Notes: generated by a model not told the origin, from the sequence alone. A stretch of 64,000 bases of DNA from Sphingopyxis terrae subsp. terrae NBRC 15098 (GCF_001610975.1 NZ_CP013342.1:3840631-3904630); one strand, 5' to 3'. Positions 8,114 to 17,725 are shown, counted from the first letter of the stretch. Numbers and translations are program-made.

Positions 8114-9018
8114 CGCCCGCCGTTCAGCGGGAAGCGGTCGCCCATCTCCAGGCTTGCCATGGGATGAGCGAGCGGCGGGCGTGCCGTGTCACAGGCGCCG
8201 ATCGGAAGAGCATGCGCTACCGGTCGCAGCGTGGCGACGATGCCGAGGTTCGGGAGAAGCTGCGCGAGTTGGCGCAGCAGCGTCGCCGGTTCGGTTATCG
8301 GCGCCTGCATATCCTGCTGCGCCGGGAGGGCGTGATGATCAACAGGAAGAAGACCCAGCGCCTGTATCGAGAGGAGGGGCTGATGGTCCGACGAAGACGC
8401 AACCGGCGCCGGGCGATCGGTGCGCGGGCGCCCGCACCGGTGCTCGCGCTGCCGAACCAGCGGTGGAGCCTCGACTTTGTGCATGATCAGATGGCGTCAG
8501 GTCGGCGGTTCCGGGTGCTCAACATCGTGGACGATGTCACGCGGGAGTGCCTGCGCGCGGTGCCCGACACGTCGATCTCCGGGCGCCGGGTCGTGCGCGA
8601 GCTCAGCGATCTGATCGAGGAGCGCGGCAGACCGGGGATGATCGTCAGCGACAATGGGACCGAGCTGACATCGAACGCGGTGCTCGCATGGTGCGGTGAG
8701 GTCGGGGTCGAGTGGCATTATATCGCGCCGGGCAAGCCGATGCAGAACGGCTATGTCGAGAGCTTCAATGGCCGGATGCGCGATGAGCTTCTGAACGAGA
8801 CGCTGTTCCTCGACCTCGATCATGCCCGCACAGTGATCGCGGCCTGGGCCGAAGATTACAACCAGGCGCGGCCACACTCGGCCCTTGGATATGAGACACC
8901 GGCGGCGTTCGCCGCCGAACTGCATAAGCAATGGCCTGTGCAGCTACGCCCTTCGGGCTCCGCTGCACAGGCCATTGCTTACACTGCGCTCATGCGCAAC
9001 AAAGCTGCTGGGCTCTAA
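8107..9018 (+). CDS. IS407-group transposase OrfB (right copy)
   Basis: Identical to the 303-residue DDE integrase at 1944-2855. Confidence 0.92.
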   Translation: MVTPAVQREAVAHLQACHGMSERRACRVTGADRKSMRYRSQRGDDAEVREKLRELAQQRRRFGYRRLHILLRREGVMINRKKTQRLYREEGLMVRRRRNRRRAIGARAPAPVLALPNQRWSLDFVHDQMASGRRFRVLNIVDDVTRECLRAVPDTSISGRRVVRELSDLIEERGRPGMIVSDNGTELTSNAVLAWCGEVGVEWHYIAPGKPMQNGYVESFNGRMRDELLNETLFLDLDHARTVIAAWAEDYNQARPHSALGYETPAAFAAELHKQWPVQLRPSGSAAQAIAYTALMRNKAAGL

Positions 9019-10064
9019 TCCCCGCTGGTGGAAACCAGGGGGTCACGTCACGTGCTTTCGCACGGGGTTATAGAATTTCGATGTAGTCGAACTCATCCTG
9101 CCGAGCTTCTGCGCGGGTTTTTTATGTCCGCCTTCGGATCCGTTCGCGTTTGAGCAGGTTAAGGAAGCTCTCAGCGAACGCATTATCATGGCAGTTCCCG
9201 CGCCTGCCCATTGAGTGCTTGAGATTGTGGGCATGGAGGAGCCAGGTTCATTCGCGGGAGATAAACTGTGAGCCCTGATGGAGTGGATCAGAACTACGTT
9301 CTTCGGCTTTCTGCGCCACACCGCTATCAGCAGTGCCTGGCAGACCAGATCAGCGGTCTGCCGACTTTGTATCTGCCAACCAACCACCGCCGTGAATAGA
9401 GATCGATCACCACTGAGAGGTAAGCGAAGCCCTCATGCGTTCTGATGAAGGTGGTGTCTGTTACCCATGCTGCGTCGGACGCTGACACTGCAAACTGGCG
9501 ATCCAACGTATTGTCGATCACAACTGATGGCGTGCCACAATAGCTGTCTGGACGCCGCTTATAGCCAACTTGAGCTTTGATCCCGGCTTGCCATGCAAGG
9601 CGAGCCACACGGTTGGGACAGCTCTGCTCACCCTGATCAAGCAGAACATCATGCAGATGCGGTTGCCGTACACCCTGCCACTCTTCCCGTGCCTCGTGGA
9701 TGAGCTTGGTCTGTCGGGCATCTTCCTGCGCCCTCTGAATCAACTTATGAGACCTGACCCTGGCTGGGAAGTGTCTCGGGATCGACGCTGGAGCCAGACA
9801 TGCAACGGTTCCTAACAACGAATCACTTCGCAGGCAGCGACCGCGAGCAGTTGAATTGGCTGATGGGCTTCTCGCGCCTGAACATGAGGCCTGTAGCAGC
9901 CCGCAATAGCCGAGGTTCTTGTCTGAATTTTCCAATCCAAGGGAGATCCCGGCCGCGCACGAAGTTGAATGAATCTGTCAAAAAACTGACTTCAATGGCA
10001 ATAGAATAGGTTCGTCGACCCGTTAACTTCTGGTGCTCAAACTGATTTCTGAGGGCATTGAATC

Positions 10065-11708
10065 ATGACTGAGCAAGCTGGCTACTATGGTAAGAGGCGC
10101 AAATGGCATAGCTGGGGATACGAAGACGAGGTCATTTCCCAGGCTGAGGTCAAGGAAATGGCCGTTCGCGTTGGCAAACGCCTGGGCATTGATGAGCCGG
10201 TGGTCTTGTCTGATCCAACGCTCGAGGAAATCGAGTTGAGGGAATCGCGGATCTCCATCCCTGCTTCCTTGTCGTCTTTTTGTAATTCAGACAAATGGGA
10301 TCGCGTTTCTCATTCCTACGGCAAGAGCTTCAAGGACCTGACGCGCATTTTTCGGCGAGATTTTACCAATCCGCCTGATGTGATTGCCTATCCTCGCAAC
10401 GAGGCCGAGGTTGCCGCAGTTTTGGATTGGTGCGGTGATAATGGCTATGCGGCAATTCCATATGGCGGCGGATCAAGTGTCACGGACGGCTTTACTGCCC
10501 CGGAGGATTGCGACGGTTCGGTAATTATCGATTTGGGGAACATGAACCAGGTGCTGGAGGTTGACCCGGTCTCCCGCTGCGCACTTATCCAGGCAGGTAC
10601 GCTTGGGCCTTCGCTTGAAGATCAGCTAAAGCCGCACGGCCTCACATTGAGACATATTCCGCAATCCTGGGAGTTTTCATCGCTTGGCGGCTGGATTGCG
10701 ACGCGTTCTTCGGGCCACTATGCTACCCACCTTACCCATATTGACGATATGGTGCAGAGCCTCAGGGTCGTAACGCCGCGCGGAACGATAGAAAATCGCA
10801 GATTGCCGGGATCAGGTGCCGGCCCGGATCCCGACCGCCTCTTTATCGGTTCTGAAGGCTCGCTCGGGATTATCACACAGGCATGGATGAAGCTTCAGGG
10901 GCGAGTGGTCTTCCGGGCGAATGCGACCATCACCTTTGACACGTTCTATCAAGGTGCCGCAGCCATTCGGCAGATCACACAGGCAGGCCTGTTTCCTGCG
11001 AATTGTCGTTATCTGGACGCGCAAGATGCCCAGTTTTATGGCGCTGGTGATGGCACAAAATCTGTGCTGCTGCTTGGCTTTGAATCTGCGGATCATCCCG
11101 TGGATGTCTGGCTGGAGCGCGGCGTTGAAATTTGCCAGGACCACGGCGGTGAAGTCGTGACCAAGACCGGATCGGGCGGCGATGCCTTGAAGTCAAGCCG
11201 CAGCGGCGCGCAGGGGAATTGGCGCGAGCAATTCCGTTACCTGCCGCGATTGATGCATACGCGCGCTGCGATGGGCGTGGTCAGCTTTACCTTTGAAACG
11301 GCCTATACCTGGGACAAATTCGAAGCCGTGGACACGGAAATTATTCGCCGGGTCAGCGAGGCGCAAAAAGCGCTGACCGGCGGTGGCATTGTTTGCCGCA
11401 GATTCTCCTTCCTCTATCCCGATGGGCCGGCGCCCTATTATTCCGTCGTTGCGCCTTCCACGCACGAGACGAGCCTTGAACATTACCAGGCGCTTTCCGA
11501 CGTGGCTTCTGATGCGATATCGGAGCTTGGCGCGACAATCACGCACCACCATGCGGTCGGACGCAGCTTCCGTCCGTGGTACGACAAGGAAGTGGACCCG
11601 CTTTTCCGGGATATGTTGGCTGGCGCAAAGAATGCTGTTGATCCAGATTGGATTATGAACCCGGGAATGCTTCTCGACCGTTCGAATCATCTCAAGATCG
11701 TCGGATAA
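10065..11708 (+). CDS. pcdh: PEG-carboxylate dehydrogenase (PCDH), FAD-linked oxidase
   Basis: A 547-residue FAD-binding type 4 (vanillyl-alcohol-oxidase fold) oxidoreductase, close in layout to alkyl-DHAP synthase. The PP-loop/FAD domain covers ~105-290 (AAIPYGGGSSVTDGF, SLGGWIATRSSGHYATHL, RLFIGSEGSLGIIT). The FAD-oxidase C domain follows and includes the THHHAVGRSFRPWY histidine cluster near residue 500. The family enzyme in S. macrogoltabida 103 oxidises PEG-carboxylate and releases glyoxylate, shortening the chain. It starts at ATG after TGAGGG, and GST follows after 19 bp. The first 106 codons are duplicated at 3902. Reported as constitutively transcribed in strain 103. Confidence 0.9.
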   Translation: MTEQAGYYGKRRKWHSWGYEDEVISQAEVKEMAVRVGKRLGIDEPVVLSDPTLEEIELRESRISIPASLSSFCNSDKWDRVSHSYGKSFKDLTRIFRRDFTNPPDVIAYPRNEAEVAAVLDWCGDNGYAAIPYGGGSSVTDGFTAPEDCDGSVIIDLGNMNQVLEVDPVSRCALIQAGTLGPSLEDQLKPHGLTLRHIPQSWEFSSLGGWIATRSSGHYATHLTHIDDMVQSLRVVTPRGTIENRRLPGSGAGPDPDRLFIGSEGSLGIITQAWMKLQGRVVFRANATITFDTFYQGAAAIRQITQAGLFPANCRYLDAQDAQFYGAGDGTKSVLLLGFESADHPVDVWLERGVEICQDHGGEVVTKTGSGGDALKSSRSGAQGNWREQFRYLPRLMHTRAAMGVVSFTFETAYTWDKFEAVDTEIIRRVSEAQKALTGGGIVCRRFSFLYPDGPAPYYSVVAPSTHETSLEHYQALSDVASDAISELGATITHHHAVGRSFRPWYDKEVDPLFRDMLAGAKNAVDPDWIMNPGMLLDRSNHLKIVG

Positions 11709-11727
11709 GGGGAGCAGGTCGCACGCT

Positions 11728-12423
11728 ATGATCGAACTGTTTTTCTGGCCTACTCCCAACGGATACAAGGCGACGATTGCTTTGGCGGAATTGGGATTGC
11801 TTGGCAAAGTTACGCCAATCAATATTCTGGCCGGTGAACAGTTCGATCCGGCATTTCTTAAGATCAGTCCAAACAACAAGGTTCCCGCCATCATCGATCA
11901 CGATGGTCCAAATGGCGAGCCGGTTGCGATATTCGAATCTGGCGCCATATTGCTCTACCTGGCTGAAAAGACCGGAAAGCTTCTTCCCAAGTCTGAAGTG
12001 AAAAGGCTGGAAGCCCTGCAATGGCTTTTCTTCCAGGTGAGTAGCATGGGGCCGATGCTCGGGCAGGCACACCATTTTAGAACATACGCGCCCGAGAAGA
12101 TCGAATATGCGGTAGACCGCTACACACAAGAGGCCGCTCGCCTTTACAAAGTGCTCGATAACCGGCTGGCGGATCATGAATATCTGGCGGACGAATTTTC
12201 GATAGCCGATATAGCTACGTTCACATGGGTCAGGCCCCGAAAAATGCAGGGCCAGGACCTTGAAGATTATCCAAATGTGAAACGTTGGTATGACCAGATC
12301 AAGGTTCGCCCGTCTGTCTCTGAGGGCCTGAGTGTTCTGTCCGACAAGATGAAATGGCAAGCTAAGCCCGGTTCCAAGGAATGGAAATCGATGTTCTCCG
12401 GCTCGGAGAAAAAGTCAGATTGA
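11728..12423 (+). CDS. gst: Glutathione S-transferase of the peg locus
   Basis: 231 residues. The N-terminal thioredoxin-like domain (1-80) has the substrate-binding segment FFWPTPNGYKATIALAELGL, the cis-proline loop NNKVPAIIDHDG and the ESGAILLYLAEK glutathione-binding motif. An all-helical C-terminal domain (90-205) follows (ADEFSIADIATFTWVRP). It resembles the Nu/YfcG-like bacterial GSTs. The strain 103 enzyme was reported to interact with PEG-carboxylate-CoA, possibly buffering free acyl-CoA. It probably shares a transcript with PCDH, although the published work describes separate transcripts. A related copy is at 55495-56181. Confidence 0.88.
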   Translation: MIELFFWPTPNGYKATIALAELGLLGKVTPINILAGEQFDPAFLKISPNNKVPAIIDHDGPNGEPVAIFESGAILLYLAEKTGKLLPKSEVKRLEALQWLFFQVSSMGPMLGQAHHFRTYAPEKIEYAVDRYTQEAARLYKVLDNRLADHEYLADEFSIADIATFTWVRPRKMQGQDLEDYPNVKRWYDQIKVRPSVSEGLSVLSDKMKWQAKPGSKEWKSMFSGSEKKSD

Positions 12424-12591
12424 TCGGTCGGGCTTGCAATGCCTGCAATGAATTGCCCGAGAATCGCCCCACCGACGAGTTCGGGATTGTGAAGCAGGCA
12501 AAGTTGCCGGTCACGGCGACATTGATGATTCATCGGCATTCGGACAGAAGCCCATGATTTCACATCATATTTTTGAACAGGATTTGCCGCG

Positions 12592-12783
12592 ATGCCTTAT
12601 ATCAATGTCCAGTTTACCAAGGGCGCTACCAAGGAAGCCAAGCGAGAGATCGTAAAAGGTGTCACAGATTTAATGGTGGAGCACCTCGGTAAGAGGCCCG
12701 AGCACGTCCATGTCGTGATTCAAGAAGTTGAATTTGAAGATTGGGGGTTCGCCGGAAAACTCGTTGCGGAGCTGTCAGACTAA
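12592..12783 (+). CDS. 4-oxalocrotonate tautomerase family protein
   Basis: A 63-codon product that would be 62 residues after removal of Met, exposing Pro-1 (MPYINVQFTKG), the catalytic base of the family. The length equals classical 4-OT, and LGKRPEHVHVVIQEVE matches the family core. It assembles as a small homohexamer in characterised relatives. Its role in PEG breakdown is unknown; the published peg locus also carries a tautomerase here. It lies 168 bp after gst, with a GATTTGCCGCG leader that lacks a strong ribosome site. Confidence 0.85.
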   Translation: MPYINVQFTKGATKEAKREIVKGVTDLMVEHLGKRPEHVHVVIQEVEFEDWGFAGKLVAELSD

Positions 12784-13143
12784 CTGTACCTGATTGAAAA
12801 TTGGACCCAATTGGGTGCTGTCAGACTTGCTACAGCTCGTCTCCGATTGACAGAGCCATGGCAAGGTCGCGCTGAGATTAGGCAGCAAGAAACTGCCACT
12901 CGCCAAAATCGGCCGTTACTCGCTAATCTAACTCAGCTTCACCAGCAGCAGCTACTGCGTTCGGTGTGCTCTTCCGTCCCCAGCTTAGAGGGTAGGTTCC
13001 AGTGTCATGACCTGCACGGGATCGACGGTTTTGAATTCCCAAGACCAAGGGACGAAGACGATGCCGCTCGATTGCCGATCGTGTTAAAGATCGATCGAGT
13101 CCGCCGGCAGGAAGAATGGTGTCGCGGGCATCCCACCGGGAGC
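12784..13143. other. Intergenic region, no gene seen
   Basis: 360 bp between the peg locus and the mobile-element backbone. A + strand frame runs through from 12811 but does not look like protein until 13144. No terminal repeats or RNA gene were recognised. The border of the mobile backbone should lie here (inference). Confidence 0.4.
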
Positions 13144-13344
13144 ATGGCTATGGCGGACGTAACACTGAGCGCGACACCCAAAGGCAATGGTTTCCAGGCA
13201 ACCGTGACCTATTCGAGCGGCGTGTCGATCAGTTCAGCGGAAGCCTTTCCGACGAAGGCAGAGGCTATTTCAGCAGCGGCCATGAAGGTACTCGACATGC
13301 CCGATCGGCTGGAGGAATTCGATGCGTCTAACGCCGAGGACTGA
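13144..13344 (+). CDS. Small hypothetical protein
   Basis: 66 residues, beginning MAMADVTLSATPKGNGFQAT. No known domain was recognised; the pattern of alternating polar and hydrophobic residues suggests a small beta-alpha fold. The ATG at 13144 follows a GGGAGC sequence, and the ATG at 13150 is an alternative. It is followed by a strong hairpin terminator at 13407-13436. Confidence 0.55.
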   Translation: MAMADVTLSATPKGNGFQATVTYSSGVSISSAEAFPTKAEAISAAAMKVLDMPDRLEEFDASNAED

Positions 13345-13406
13345 TGCTGCAGGGAATGCTCGCGCGATGCCTACGGGAGCGACAATACGGGACCCGAGCA
13401 AAAAGA

Positions 13407-13436
13407 AAGGAGGAAGTCCTGACGGACTTCCTCCTT
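13407..13436. terminator. Bidirectional hairpin terminator
   Basis: AAGGAGGAAGTCC (13407-13419) pairs perfectly with GGACTTCCTCCTT (13424-13436) around a TGAC loop. It sits between the + strand gene ending at 13344 and the - strand gene ending at 13447. Confidence 0.8.
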
Positions 13437-13446
13437 GTGTGTAGCC

Positions 13447-13683
13447 TCAGAATTCATCGCTCAGCTTTCCAGGCACTGTGTCGATGACCCGGTCCAGCAT
13501 GGCCTTGGGCAGTGCGCCGTAATCGCCCTCATCGACCGCGATGTAACCTGCCTCACCATCGGTCAGGACATATTGGGTAAAGTAGCTGTGAAGGGACCGG
13601 GCATGAGCCTTGTCGAGTGCGGCAACGAAGGCTGCCTGATCTGCCTGGAATGAACCCTGCGCGATATTCAGTGAAGCGTACAT
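13447..13683 (-). CDS. Small conserved hypothetical protein of plasmid/ICE backbones
   Basis: 78 residues, mostly predicted helical (QADQAAFVAALDKAHARSLH, ALPKAMLDRVIDTVP). A very strong ribosome site, AGGAGGAAAG, lies just before the ATG. The function is unrecognised. The strong ribosome site is shared by the next - strand genes, suggesting coordinated expression during transfer or establishment. Confidence 0.65.
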   Translation of the reverse strand: MYASLNIAQGSFQADQAAFVAALDKAHARSLHSYFTQYVLTDGEAGYIAVDEGDYGALPKAMLDRVIDTVPGKLSDEF

Positions 13684-14009
13684 GATCTTTCCTCCTGATG
13701 TTCGATGCGTCGCATCAGGAGCTGCGAGGATGTGGGTGACGGGTCGGGTCAGGGACCGCGCATAGCGCGGCCGCGAAGCGGCGATGGGGGAAACGATTTT
13801 TGCCGGGCTTGCCCGGTAAAAATGGTGGGGCCCCGTCGTCCTTGACGCGGCCCCAAAGCCCGCATCACACTTGGACTTTCTGCGAGAGAGACCTCTCCAA
13901 CGTCAGCGTGAAAAGCACTGGCATCGCGGCAAAAACCGTTTTCCTACATGGCCCCATGCTGGCACTGTCGCGCGTGGAGGGGACCAACGGCCAGCGAAAG
14001 GACAATCTG
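13684..14009. other. Intergenic region, no gene seen
   Basis: 326 bp of GC-rich DNA between oppositely directed genes. It contains short palindromes such as GCCGGGCTTGCCCGGTAAAA but no frame that looks coding. It presumably holds the two divergent promoters. Confidence 0.4.
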
Positions 14010-14240
14010 ATGGCCAGGTCCAAACCGAGCGCGCGTAATGCGCTCAAAAAACTGCGCGAGCAGCGCGAAGAACTCGATGCACAGGAGGCCAGGCTCCGTG
14101 ATGAAGCGGCCGCCGAACTGGGCAAGGTTCTTCTCGAATGCGGAGCCGAGACGATCGAACCGGCGCAACTGAAGCAGCTCATCCGCGAATCGCTCACCAT
14201 CGGGATCGACGATGCCCTCAAGCGGCTCTCCCCCGCCTGA
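14010..14240 (+). CDS. Small coiled-coil protein of mobile backbones (DUF6437/TraC-like)
   Basis: 76 residues. An N-terminal charged coiled coil (ARNALKKLREQREELDAQEA, residues 10-45) is followed by a helical segment (ETIEPAQLKQLIRESLTIG). It resembles small DUF6437/TraC-like proteins linked to conjugation genes in alphaproteobacteria; this assignment is from memory and tentative. The ATG at 14010 follows GAAAGGA. The longer upstream frame from 13800 is not supported. Confidence 0.55.
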   Translation: MARSKPSARNALKKLREQREELDAQEARLRDEAAAELGKVLLECGAETIEPAQLKQLIRESLTIGIDDALKRLSPA

Positions 14241-14308
14241 CACTTCAACCGCGGCGGGGTGCGGGCTCGATGCCCCGCCCCGCCGTCCAAGCAGCGAGCA
14301 CAAAAAAA

Positions 14309-14336
14309 GGCCCCGATGGCGCGAACCATCGGAGCC
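14309..14336. terminator. Hairpin terminator between convergent genes
   Basis: GGCCCCGATGG (14309-14319) pairs with CCATCGGAGCC (14326-14336) with one mismatch. An A-run (14302-14308) precedes it, which serves as the U-run for the - strand ssb transcript. Confidence 0.7.
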
Positions 14337-14356
14337 TTGTCATATGCGGGAGGAAC

Positions 14357-14746
14357 TCAGTCCTCGTCGATGTCGGGCGCACCCTCATTGTTCGACGCCC
14401 GGCCTTTGGTGAGGAAGTCCACCTTGTCGGCGATGATCTCGCAGCCGTAGCGCTTGGTGCCGTCCTGGTCTTCCCACTGCGTATAGTGGATGCGCCCCTC
14501 GACCGTCACGAGCTGGCCCTTGGTGCAGTACTTGGCGACGTTCTGGCCGAGCCCGTTGAAGCAGGTCACGCGGTGGAATTCGCTGTCCTTGGCGGTGTAG
14601 CCGTTTTCGTCCTTGTAGGTCTTGCCGTCCTTGCGGGCGGGACGGTCGGTGACGACCGAGATCGAGGTGATGTTGGTGCCGCCTTGGGTCGTACGGGTTT
14701 CGGGATCGCGGGCGATGCGGCCAACGAGGATTACGAGATTGGTCAT
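14357..14746 (-). CDS. ssb: Single-stranded DNA-binding protein
   Basis: 129 residues forming an OB fold typical of bacterial SSB: MTNLVILVGRIARDPETR, ITSISVVTDRPA, EFHRVTCFNGLGQNVAKY and KGQLVTVEGRIHYTQWEDQD. The acidic tail is short (GAPDIDED) and lacks the usual DDDIPF tip, as is common for mobile-element copies. The start at 14746 has AGGAGAAAGACC before the ATG; the 11 extra upstream codons are not supported. It protects single-stranded DNA during transfer or replication. Confidence 0.9.
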   Translation of the reverse strand: MTNLVILVGRIARDPETRTTQGGTNITSISVVTDRPARKDGKTYKDENGYTAKDSEFHRVTCFNGLGQNVAKYCTKGQLVTVEGRIHYTQWEDQDGTKRYGCEIIADKVDFLTKGRASNNEGAPDIDED

Positions 14747-15043
14747 GGTCTTTCTCCTGATCGAGCATTCCGGGTCCATCCCGGCTGCAAACCCGACTAG
14801 GAAGCGGCCACGGCGAAGCGCACCGAAGGGAAACCTCGATCTGGTTCGGGTGGTGCGGGCAGCCGGGCGCAGCCCGGCAACTCGGCCGGACCAGATCGGG
14901 GTTGCGCGTCTCGACGGGGATGCTTCAGGAAAGGTTTGCTTACAGGCCGGGTTGGTCCCGAGTGCCTTGCACAGGCCAAGCCATGACTTTTCGTATTATC
15001 GGGATGCCACGTACCCCTGACCTCGCCTGCCTCGAAGGCGACA

Positions 15044-15472
15044 TCATATCTCGACTACGGACGCTCCTCCCGAAGCGGACGAAAGACCCCCTGAAAACGC
15101 ACCGCCAGCAGCAGTCTCCACAGTGCCAAGCGGCATAGGCTCTTCCAGACGATGACCCCGCAACATCCAGTCTTGGGGCGTGATTAGGCGCCCCCAATCC
15201 GCAAAGGAAGGAATCGTACCCAAGTCCTCGCGGACGTGCTGTTCGCCTACAAGGCGAACGGGCACAACACGGCTATCGGCGTTGACGATAGTAGGCCCGA
15301 ACAGGGTTTCGAGCATGAAGATGCCTTCGGCATGGTGCCGAAGGGCCCGGTGCCGCGGATCAGCAAAGATCGCCTTTGACTGGTCAAACCATTGGTGGAG
15401 CGGGAGGTAATCGTCCACCACCCCTCCCCATTTCCGAACCGACGATAGGGCGTGATAATAGCAATGAGCCAT
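15044..15472 (-). CDS. DUF6915-like hypothetical protein
   Basis: 142 residues, beginning MAHCYYHALSSVRKWGGVVD and continuing HQWFDQSKAIFADPRHRALR, which I recognise as a conserved family in sphingomonad mobile elements (DUF6915). The histidine-rich segment HRALRHHAEGIFMLE could bind metal. AGGAGAAGTGCG precedes the ATG. Function unknown. Confidence 0.7.
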   Translation of the reverse strand: MAHCYYHALSSVRKWGGVVDDYLPLHQWFDQSKAIFADPRHRALRHHAEGIFMLETLFGPTIVNADSRVVPVRLVGEQHVREDLGTIPSFADWGRLITPQDWMLRGHRLEEPMPLGTVETAAGGAFSGGLSSASGGASVVEI

Positions 15473-15482
15473 CGCACTTCTC

Positions 15483-15920
15483 CTAGAGATCAGTCGAATG
15501 GTCGTCGGCCGCCGTGTAACGCAGCTGGCAGTCCAGAACGAAACTCGGCGTAGCCACGTCGATGACCAGTTCGCCGCAAGCACCATCATTGATTTCCCAT
15601 CCGGGATGATGGCGTTCGAGAGCAAGGTAAGTCAGTTGCTCGAGGGCGGAATTGAGGCTCTGGTCGCCGCCTTCTCCAGCACAGTCGATCGTCACTTCGG
15701 GACACGGAACACTCGCCCCGTCGGCGTCAGAGAAGACGCATTCTTCGACCGCACCGCTGTCGCCGCACCCATCGAAACGGATTTCTACGCGGGCAATTTC
15801 GGCATTGCGCAGCGGGGCAATGATAGCTGCCTTGAGCCGTTGGATTTCACTTTGTGCCTGCGCCGCGCGCTCGGCCTGGCGGACAGCAAAATCCGCCATG
15901 ATCGCCTGAAAATCAGTCAT
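15483..15920 (-). CDS. DUF6878-like hypothetical protein
   Basis: 145 residues, starting MTDFQAIMADFAVRQAERAA. It has an N-terminal helix rich in A/E/Q followed by an acidic beta-rich part (RVEIRFDGCGDSGAVEECVF, WEINDGACGELVIDV). It resembles the DUF6878 family found next to ParB/ArdC genes. AGGAGAAATCTG lies before the ATG at 15920. It ends 10 bp before the next gene, suggesting an operon. Confidence 0.65.
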   Translation of the reverse strand: MTDFQAIMADFAVRQAERAAQAQSEIQRLKAAIIAPLRNAEIARVEIRFDGCGDSGAVEECVFSDADGASVPCPEVTIDCAGEGGDQSLNSALEQLTYLALERHHPGWEINDGACGELVIDVATPSFVLDCQLRYTAADDHSTDL

Positions 15921-16037
15921 CAGATTTCTCCTGCAATGTGGGGGCAAGGACCGATCGTCTTGCCCACGATAGCAGGCGATCTCTTTCCTCTGACGGCCTG
16001 CGCCAGCGCCGATGGCGCTGGCGCGATGCCGGACGCA

Positions 16038-16991
16038 TCAGTCGGCATCCTGAGCCGCGCGCTTGGGAAAAGTTCCAAGCGGACCGCGGCGATCAACGAC
16101 GGTAATCCGACGGGATTTGGCTTCGATGACGAGGCGCTCCAGGACCCCGTTTCCGGGAAAGGCGACGACATAACGAGGGTCAAGCGAGAGCATGCGCTCG
16201 TTGCGCTTGAAGCCTGCGCGTGCCCCCAGGCGCATGTCAAGGGAGAAGCTGATTTGCGGGATGTTGCGTCGTTCCGCCCATGAAGATGCCAGACGGTCAA
16301 CGCCCTTGGTATCACCGCCGTGGACAAGAACCATGTCAGGGACCCGGTCGTGAACCTTGTCCAGAGTAGCCCAGACGTTGTTGGCGAAAGTGAGCGCATC
16401 CTGCTCGTTTGGATGGCGTGTGCGGCCACCGGCAAAGATCACCGGCGTACCTTCTGGCATGGCGGCGCGGCGCTTGGCTTCGGACCGGGCTCGGACGAAC
16501 TCGCGGCCCTCGACAAGCGCGGAAGTTAGCATGGCGCTGTGATTGAAGCGCGAACTCGACACGGGCTTCCACGAGGAGCCGAATTCGTTGAGATAGAGGG
16601 CAGCGGCCACTTCACGCATCTCTTCGAGAGCGATCATGGCCCCTTCGGCACACTGTGCCCGCTCAACCTGGGTCTCGAGTTCATGGGTGTGAATTTCGGA
16701 TCCATCGGCAGTAGCGAGGAGCGCTCGGACTTCGTCGGTTGCGCGGTCGACTGCGGTCGATTTGCGGGTCGCGGAACGGTGAAACATGTTGACGAACGCC
16801 CAGCCGAGGTCCTCGGCATCGGCCTCCAGCGCAGTCCCCGTGACCATTGCAAAGAGATCGGACCAGACCGCTTCGAGAGTCTGGACGACCGCCTCGTGGA
16901 CCGGAAAGTCATTGGTGAAAACAGGGGCAGGACCAATCGAAAAACCGGAAAGATCGAGGCCGGCAAGTTGGTCAGAAAATGATGAGTGCAT
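16038..16991 (-). CDS. DUF2493 (SLOG-like) domain protein
   Basis: 317 residues. The C-terminal third carries the DUF2493 Rossmann-like domain: GTPVIFAGGRTRHPNEQDAL, DMVLVHGGDTKGVDRLASSW and VVAFPGNGVLERLV. This is related to the SLOG nucleotide-binding superfamily (DprA/YspA-like). The N-terminal ~180 residues are a helical family-specific region. It is commonly found in ICE/plasmid backbones; its role is unknown. Strong ribosome site AGGAGGACAAT before the ATG at 16991. Confidence 0.75.
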   Translation of the reverse strand: MHSSFSDQLAGLDLSGFSIGPAPVFTNDFPVHEAVVQTLEAVWSDLFAMVTGTALEADAEDLGWAFVNMFHRSATRKSTAVDRATDEVRALLATADGSEIHTHELETQVERAQCAEGAMIALEEMREVAAALYLNEFGSSWKPVSSSRFNHSAMLTSALVEGREFVRARSEAKRRAAMPEGTPVIFAGGRTRHPNEQDALTFANNVWATLDKVHDRVPDMVLVHGGDTKGVDRLASSWAERRNIPQISFSLDMRLGARAGFKRNERMLSLDPRYVVAFPGNGVLERLVIEAKSRRITVVDRRGPLGTFPKRAAQDAD

Positions 16992-17291
16992 GGGTATTGT
17001 CCTCCTGACTGGCGTGAGGCTGACGCACCCGCTCATGGCTGCGCCAGCGAGAGCCCGTCAGGGCCAGCTTGAGGCAGTCTCCGCACCCGACAGGGGAAAC
17101 CCGCTTGGGCAGGCTGGCGCGGGCAGGCCAACGGCCCACAGGGCCGGGCCAACTCGGGCCTGCGCAAGCCGGGTTGCGGCAGACTGGCGGCTGGCCCAGG
17201 GCCTTTCTCGCATGGCTTCAGGCCATGAGTGCAAAAGCAAGTTTCGTCAGGGAGGACAGGCACCTCGCCACGATCAAAGTGACTGGCGCAT

Positions 17292-17714
17292 TCAGGCCAC
17301 CCGTTTTGCGTAGACGCCCTCACCGTTCGACATGTGACCGAGGCAGACGAAGTCGCCGAACAACGCTTCAAAGCGCGAGGCGATCTGGGACAGCCAGCGC
17401 TGTGCTCTGGGCGATCTGGCCGTGCGCCAATCGGCATCCCAATAGGCGCCATCGTCACGCTCGACAATCCACACCGCAACCAGGCCGGCGTAAACCGACA
17501 CGCCGAAATCTGCATAGGCATTGCGCATGAGGATGCGGTCTTCGCGGCCCCGCCAACCGTCGTGGGCGATCAGGGAAGGGAATACCTGCCCTGCGCGCTC
17601 GCGCAGATCTTCGCGGAGCCACTCATATTCGAAGTCCCAGTCGTCGTCGTCTTCAACTTCGAGCACGGTGAAGGCGACAATGGCCCCGCTGGGGTAACTG
17701 ACCGATCGGCCCAT
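17292..17714 (-). CDS. Hypothetical protein of mobile backbones
   Basis: 140 residues with an acidic, aromatic-rich N-terminal half (LEVEDDDDWDFEYEWLREDL) and a conserved-looking C-terminal half (RAQRWLSQIASRFEALFGDF). No known domain was recognised. AAGGAGGGTGTC directly before the ATG supports the start. It is 11 bp downstream of the ArdC-like gene, in the same operon. Confidence 0.65.
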   Translation of the reverse strand: MGRSVSYPSGAIVAFTVLEVEDDDDWDFEYEWLREDLRERAGQVFPSLIAHDGWRGREDRILMRNAYADFGVSVYAGLVAVWIVERDDGAYWDADWRTARSPRAQRWLSQIASRFEALFGDFVCLGHMSNGEGVYAKRVA

Positions 17715-17725
17715 GACACCCTCCT

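Larger units (their letters stand above)
7782..9050 (+). mobile_element. IS3-family, IS407-group insertion sequence (right copy)
   Basis: Same 1,269-bp element as 1619-2887, with the same CGTG flanks (7778-7781 and 9051-9054). Its presence with identical flanks in both repeat units shows that the insertion came before the tandem duplication. Confidence 0.92.
7710..9938 (-). pseudogene. Decayed IS51-like transposase (right copy)
   Basis: Same relic as 1547-3775, again split by the nested IS407-group element. Confidence 0.8.
6164..10382. repeat. Right copy of the 4.2-kb direct repeat
   Basis: Same sequence as 1-4219, running from the pegE 3' end to codon 106 of PCDH. On this side the PCDH gene continues intact. 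Confidence 0.95.
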
